The position numbers and the translations under genes are program-made. Under the pieces are notes generated by a model that saw only the letters and a program-made list of their open reading frames with translations, did no database searches and had not been told where the DNA came from. DNA of 64,000 bases from Amoebidium appalachense (lineage: Eukaryota > Ichthyosporea): NCBI GenBank assembly GCA_963693365.1, contig CAVNZM010000003.1:3100001-3164000 (forward strand). Direction: 5' to 3'. Positions 59,503 through 64,000 of this stretch are shown one piece after another (position 1 is the first letter of the stretch; every line of letters starts with the position of its first letter).

Positions 59503-61988
59503 ATGAGCGGGCCAGATCCAGACTCTGGGGAAAGATGCGCTGGGCACGCAGCAAGGTGGGGGGGTGAGCTTTCGTGAGCGCCTTCTCGCCCCGGGCGTCA
59601 AGCTGCTACCAGGCAGGCCCGCTGCCCACGTGGAGAAGGCCGGCGCTAGACCGCAGCCGGCAGCAGCCACACTCACACGCACGGGGGTGGCTAGGGCCCA
59701 GGCCACAAGCACACCCACAGGCACACCGGCCACGGACAAGCAGGCAGGCGCACCACAGATGTCATCATCTGCACGGAGGAAGGCCCGTGCGAAGAAAAAC
59801 GGCAGGCGGGCAGTAGCCACGGACGCAAAGTCGCTGGCCACACAGCGCCCTGAGGACACGACCGTTTCGCTTCTGGACCTTATAGTGCCCAACCGCCGCC
59901 GTTCGGCTGCCACCCAAGTCCGCCGTGCCTCTGTGTCCATTACCGAACCAGCAGCAGAAAGCGAGGATTTGTCCCTCATCGGGTCAACATCCACGCAGCA
60001 GACGGCGGAGGTCAAACCTGACATCACCACAGATGCATCTTTCACCGGTGACAACAACAACAGCACGTTGGAGGTAGTGGGATCGTTTGGGCCGGTGACA
60101 TCCTTCCCTCCCCGACCTACTGGCAGCGACACGCAGGCCCGGGTGCTGCAGATCGACCCATCATACCTGGACGTGGGGGAGGAGGCGCTTGCTGAGTATT
60201 CCTCGGACGGTACGGTGTATCTGGGCACGTGGGGGGGCAGGCAGGTGGCCGTGTGTGTGCTGGACCAAGCGGCCGTGGGGAGGATACGGCAGCTGGTGGG
60301 GGCCATGGGTGCACACGAACACGTGGTGCGCGTGCACGGGTTCAGCCAGCTGGGCTATCTGGATTGCATGGTCATGGACCATGCCTGCCAGGGGCCCCTC
60401 GAGGCCTTCCTTGTTAACCACCCCCAGGCCGTGAGTGCGGGTCATCTCTTCAACGTTGCCGGGCAGCTGTGCTGGGCTATGGACCACTTGTGCAGCCGCG
60501 GTATTCTGCACTGTGCCCTTACCCCCTACCGTGTGCTGGTGGCTAGCTTCGACCCCAATGACCCCTTCCGCGTGCACATCAAGCTGGCTGGGTTCACCCA
60601 CGCCCGTTTGGCCGATGACGCTGCCATTGCCGATGACGATGTTTTGCTGTGCATCGACTGGCTGGCGCCCGAGGTGCACCGCTACCACTACGTGCGTGAG
60701 CGGTCGGATGTGTGGCTGTTCGGGCTGACACTGTGGGAGTTATTTTCGTGGAATGAACTGCCTGCAGACACGGACTATGGGGATTTGCGTAGCACGGTGG
60801 CTTTTAGCGCCCTCCACGGCGATCTCCCTGCCCGCCCCCGCTGGTGTGATGAGCATATGCACAACATTATCCTCAGCTGCCTGCAGAGCAACCCGGCTGA
60901 TAGACCACTGTTCTGGGAGCTGCTGGGTCAACTGCAGGTGCTGTGGCCTGTCTATGTGGGCCAGCACATGGCCCATGGTACTCGGCACCATGTCCCATCG
61001 CCAGTAATGCAGATAAACGAAATGCAGACATCGGCATCAAAAGAAGAAGGAAAACACGCGGGGAAAGAGGAAACGGAGAACACGGATGAAAATGGGTTTG
61101 TGAGAGAAAAAGAGGAGGAGGAGGAGGAGGAGGAGGAGGAGAGTGAGGTGACGGGAGGGGTGGAGGGAATAATGGGGGAGGAAGAGCATTTGGAGCGTTT
61201 TGGAAACTCGGCGGAATTTTCGGGTAGTGGTGGTGACCCACGCCAAGAAATAGAAATAAGCGGTGATCATGAAAAAACAGCAGACGTATTCATTGAAAAC
61301 AGAGGCAGTGACATCTTCATAGCGTCTCCATACGAGGTAAACAATGAAGGAAAGGAAACGGAAAACACAAATCCTGAAAACGTGGATACAACACACGTAG
61401 CGCACGCGGAAGTGCGACACCCTCAGGTTCAAGTGGGCGAGGGAATAGATACACGGTTGGATGACGGTGTGACACGGTACCTTCGCGCTATTTCCCGCTG
61501 TGCCAGTTTGCCCACCCCAGCGTCCGTTCACATTGAACAATCCAATCAGGAAGAGCCGCACGTTCAAGGAGAGAAAGAGGAGGACGGAAACGAAGAGCAA
61601 GGAGAAACGGAGCTTGGAGAGAAATGTGGTGAAGGAGCACATGATGTAAGGTTGGGAGATATGGAGAGTGATCTGAGAGAGGGCGGTAGTGCGTACAAGG
61701 AGCAAGAGCACGTGGAAGAAGAAGACACGGGGGTGGGCATAGAAACAGACGTAACGGCAAGCACACACGAGGAGAAACAGGAGGAAACAGAGGAGGTGGG
61801 GAAGGAGGTGGAGGTAGAGGCTGTACGTGTGGGGGGGGCTGGAGGGGAGGTCTGTGGGCAGTTTGACCGTGGAGCAGCTGACAGGGTTGGCCGACAAGTA
61901 TCTGGCCGGGGGCAGCGAGGAGGTGAAAAAGGCAATGTTCTACTTGATGGCTGCAGCAGAGCGTGGGAGCTCGAAGGTACGTGTGTGT

Positions 61989-62034
<46 letters not shown>

Positions 62035-62189
62035 GAGGGAGTTGTGTTGTGTTGTGTTGTGTTTGTTTTGTGTTTGTGTTGTGTTGTGTTGTGTCGCTGT
62101 GTGTGTGTGTGTGTGCGCGCGCGCGTACGCCACGGTGTGTGTGTGCCACAGTGTGCACCACGGTGTGTGTGCGTGTGTGTGCGTGTGTG

Positions 62190-62259
<70 letters not shown>

Positions 62260-63226
62260 GATGTGGCTGTTCGCATGTGGTGGGTGGGTGGGTGGGTGGG
62301 GGGGGGGGGGGGGAGGGGGGGGAGGGGGCAGGGGAGACATGAGGTGGGGAGAAAAGGGGGGATATGGTGGCTGAAGCCGTGTGAGTATGTGAAGAGAAGA
62401 AATCTCTTGGTGTGACTACAAGATTTACGGTGGTGGTAACGGTGCTTTTTCTTCTTCTCCTTTTATATTACTGGGGGGGGGGGGGAGCGGGCGGGCAGGT
62501 GTGAAAGGGGGGTGGGGGGGTGGGCTCGGGATGTTTTTTTCTTCACATGAGAACACTATGGTTGTTGGCAATGGCCAATCTTCTGTTTTTCCTACTTGTG
62601 TTTTCTTGTGTTTGTTCTGGGACAGTACTGCTTGTTAACAGAAGGAGATGTGTGTGGGGTTCTCTGGGGTGATGGTGACGGATGAGGGTGGGGTGGGGTT
62701 GGAGCGGGGGGGAGGGTGAGCAGCGAGGGGTGCTACATGTGAAGGATTAGAAGTCAACTGGGAAAACCAACGGTGTGTGCAGAGGTGTAAGTGGGCAAGC
62801 TGGCAAAGGTTTTTCTGGCTGGGTAGTCACTTAGGTGTTGCTGTTTGTTTCTGTATGTGCTCAGGTAGGGCATTGTGTGTTGGTGTGGGTGGCTGGATGG
62901 CGATGGTGGCACGAGAGGCTTTGTACGTACGTCTGCATAGTAAGTTGGAACTTGCAGGTTTAGATGCATGCGTGGTGGTACGGCACGTGATTGACATCTC
63001 TGAGTACGAGTGCTGTGGATAGATCACCACCGCGATGGTATGGTTGTGGCTATGTATGTAGTGGTTTTCCAGCTGTTCCAAGAGTGAGAAGTGGGGGGCC
63101 TTGCTAACCTGGAGCCTCTTTCCCCTCCCCTCCCCCTCTCCCCCCTCCTCCACCTCCCCCCCCGGGTCCGCCCCCTCCCCCCCCCCCCCCCCCCCCCGTG
63201 TATTACCACCCATTGTCCACACGTTT

Positions 63227-63322
<96 letters not shown>

Positions 63323-64000
63323 CCACACCCCCACACGCCCCCCCCCCCCTCCCACACCCACACACCCACCCACGCACACACACACATACACAGGCCCAGG
63401 TGCAACTAGGCCAGCAGTACCTAGCACAGCATCGCGACGTCGATGCAGCCCGTCTCTTCCAGCAGGCAGCAGACCGCAGTCACCCCGAGGGCCACCTCGC
63501 ACTAGCCCGCTGCCTGCAGACCGGCCGGGGCCTACGCAAAGACCCCCAACTGGCCGTGCAATACTTCAAGCATGCGGCACATCAGGGTCTGGCTGCTGCA
63601 AGATACGAGCTGGGGCGCTGCTACGAACTGGGCATTGGCCACAGCCCAAATATGCACCGGGCAAGGTCGTCATATGAGGAGGCAGCGGCTGGAGGGGACG
63701 CATCTGCACAGGCACGGCTGGGCCAGATGTGTGAGGCGGGGGAGGGTGGTATGGCGCCAGACCAAGCACGTGCACTGCAGCTGTACCAGCGGGCGGCAGG
63801 GCAGTGGCACCCCCATGCCCAATACTGCCTGGGCCGGCTATATCTGCAGCCTGGGGGCCCAGATTACAACCCTGTACTGGGTGCCGATTATCTTCAGTGT
63901 GCCGCACAGTCAGGCCACGGGCAGGCCATGCTGTCTTTGGCCCAGTGCTACGAGCAGGGCACGGGGGTGGAGGAGTCGCAGCAAGATGCTGATGCATGGT
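59503..64000 (+). CDS. Tyrosine-kinase-like pseudokinase with Sel1 repeats (3' end beyond window)
   Basis: Likely exons: 59503-59563 (ATG, donor GTGAGC), 59613 to about 61822, a short exon ending 61976, then 63394 to the window end. Residues after a basic Ser/Thr/Ala-rich start (RRKARAKKNGRR) form a kinase fold (about 60170-60960), with LAPEVHRY and SDVWLFGLTLWELFSW well kept. The ATP-site lysine is missing (VAVCVLDQ), the catalytic loop is HCALTPYRVLV instead of HRD..N, and DFG is AGF, so it should be catalytically dead. A Glu-rich, low-complexity stretch follows (61040-61820). Then come Sel1/TPR-like repeats: ADKYLAGGSEEVKKAMFYLM, and from 63394 at least five more (ARCLQTGRGLRKDPQLAVQY, GRCYELGIG, GQMCEAGEGG, GRLYLQPGG, AQCYEQGTG). 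These build scaffolds for protein binding. The frame changes between 61822 and 61863, either a micro-intron or a base-count error in a G8 run. Confidence 0.8.
61087..61140 (+). repeat. Coding (GAG)n, poly-glutamate
   Basis: In-frame GAG/GAA repeat in the acidic linker between kinase fold and Sel1 repeats. Confidence 0.8.
61987..62320 (+). repeat. Poly(G), TGTTG-rich and (GT)n tracts in the Sel1 intron
   Basis: A poly(G) run of about 43 starts 14 bp after the donor, followed by GTGTT repeats, (GT)n (62195-62256) and (GGGT)n. The same intron ends with poly(C) (63181-63197) and (CA)n (63230-63320) just before the acceptor at 63393. Confidence 0.9.

Overview
The window is intron-rich nuclear DNA from a eukaryote. 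Short exons (about 65-260 bp) are joined by GT-AG introns in all three phases. Introns and intergenic DNA are packed with very long poly(G)/poly(C) tracts (up to about 50 bases), (GT)n/(CA)n microsatellites and two minisatellites. The gene content (RGS domain, cyclic-nucleotide-binding domains, alpha-arrestin with a PPxY motif, calcium-binding EGF modules on a tyrosinase, a tyrosine-kinase-like pseudokinase with Sel1 repeats, a Notum/pectin-acetylesterase-type hydrolase) would suit a unicellular opisthokont/holozoan or a similar protist. I cannot place it further and the lineage is a guess.

Layout. 1-4337 (+): 3' part of eIF3 subunit L. 5438-15008 (+): a 15-exon gene for a protein of about 812 aa with three cyclic-nucleotide-binding domains followed by an RGS domain. 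About 17095-15673 (-): three exons of a C2H2 zinc-finger gene, found by splice-phase matching. 19604-31201: a mosaic mobile-element block of about 11.6 kb bounded by a 15-bp direct repeat. It holds a tRNA-like box A/box B head, the 3' end of a diverged LINE, a 26-bp-repeat-bounded insert, an inverted repeat around a captured LINE fragment, an intact 1064-aa endonuclease/reverse-transcriptase LINE, a TA-flanked TIR element with a PIF/Harbinger derivative nested inside it, and a second broken LINE copy. 37969-32454 (-): secreted EGF-EGF-Thr-rich-tyrosinase protein, 9 exons. 39756-40334: tRNA-derived SINE with a perfect 14-bp target-site duplication. 46436-42343 (-): alpha-arrestin, divergent from 47992-49680 (+), a single-exon secreted, probably GPI-anchored hydrolase of the PAE/Notum type. 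56661-55177 (-): Pro-rich zinc-knuckle protein. 57822-58924: two identical 396-bp TG...CA direct repeats, resembling a small LTR (TRIM-like) element. 59503 to the window end (+): pseudokinase followed by Sel1 repeats, open at 64000.

The host genes share no pathway I can demonstrate. Three of them (cNMP-binding/RGS protein, alpha-arrestin, pseudokinase-Sel1) are signalling or adaptor proteins, and two (tyrosinase, PAE/Notum hydrolase) are secretory. The most unusual points are the cNMP-binding/RGS architecture, the layered transposon block with short palindromic insertions that look like excision footprints, and the extreme homopolymer load. All exon models come from reading splice sites and phases by eye. 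Homopolymer lengths should be taken as approximate.
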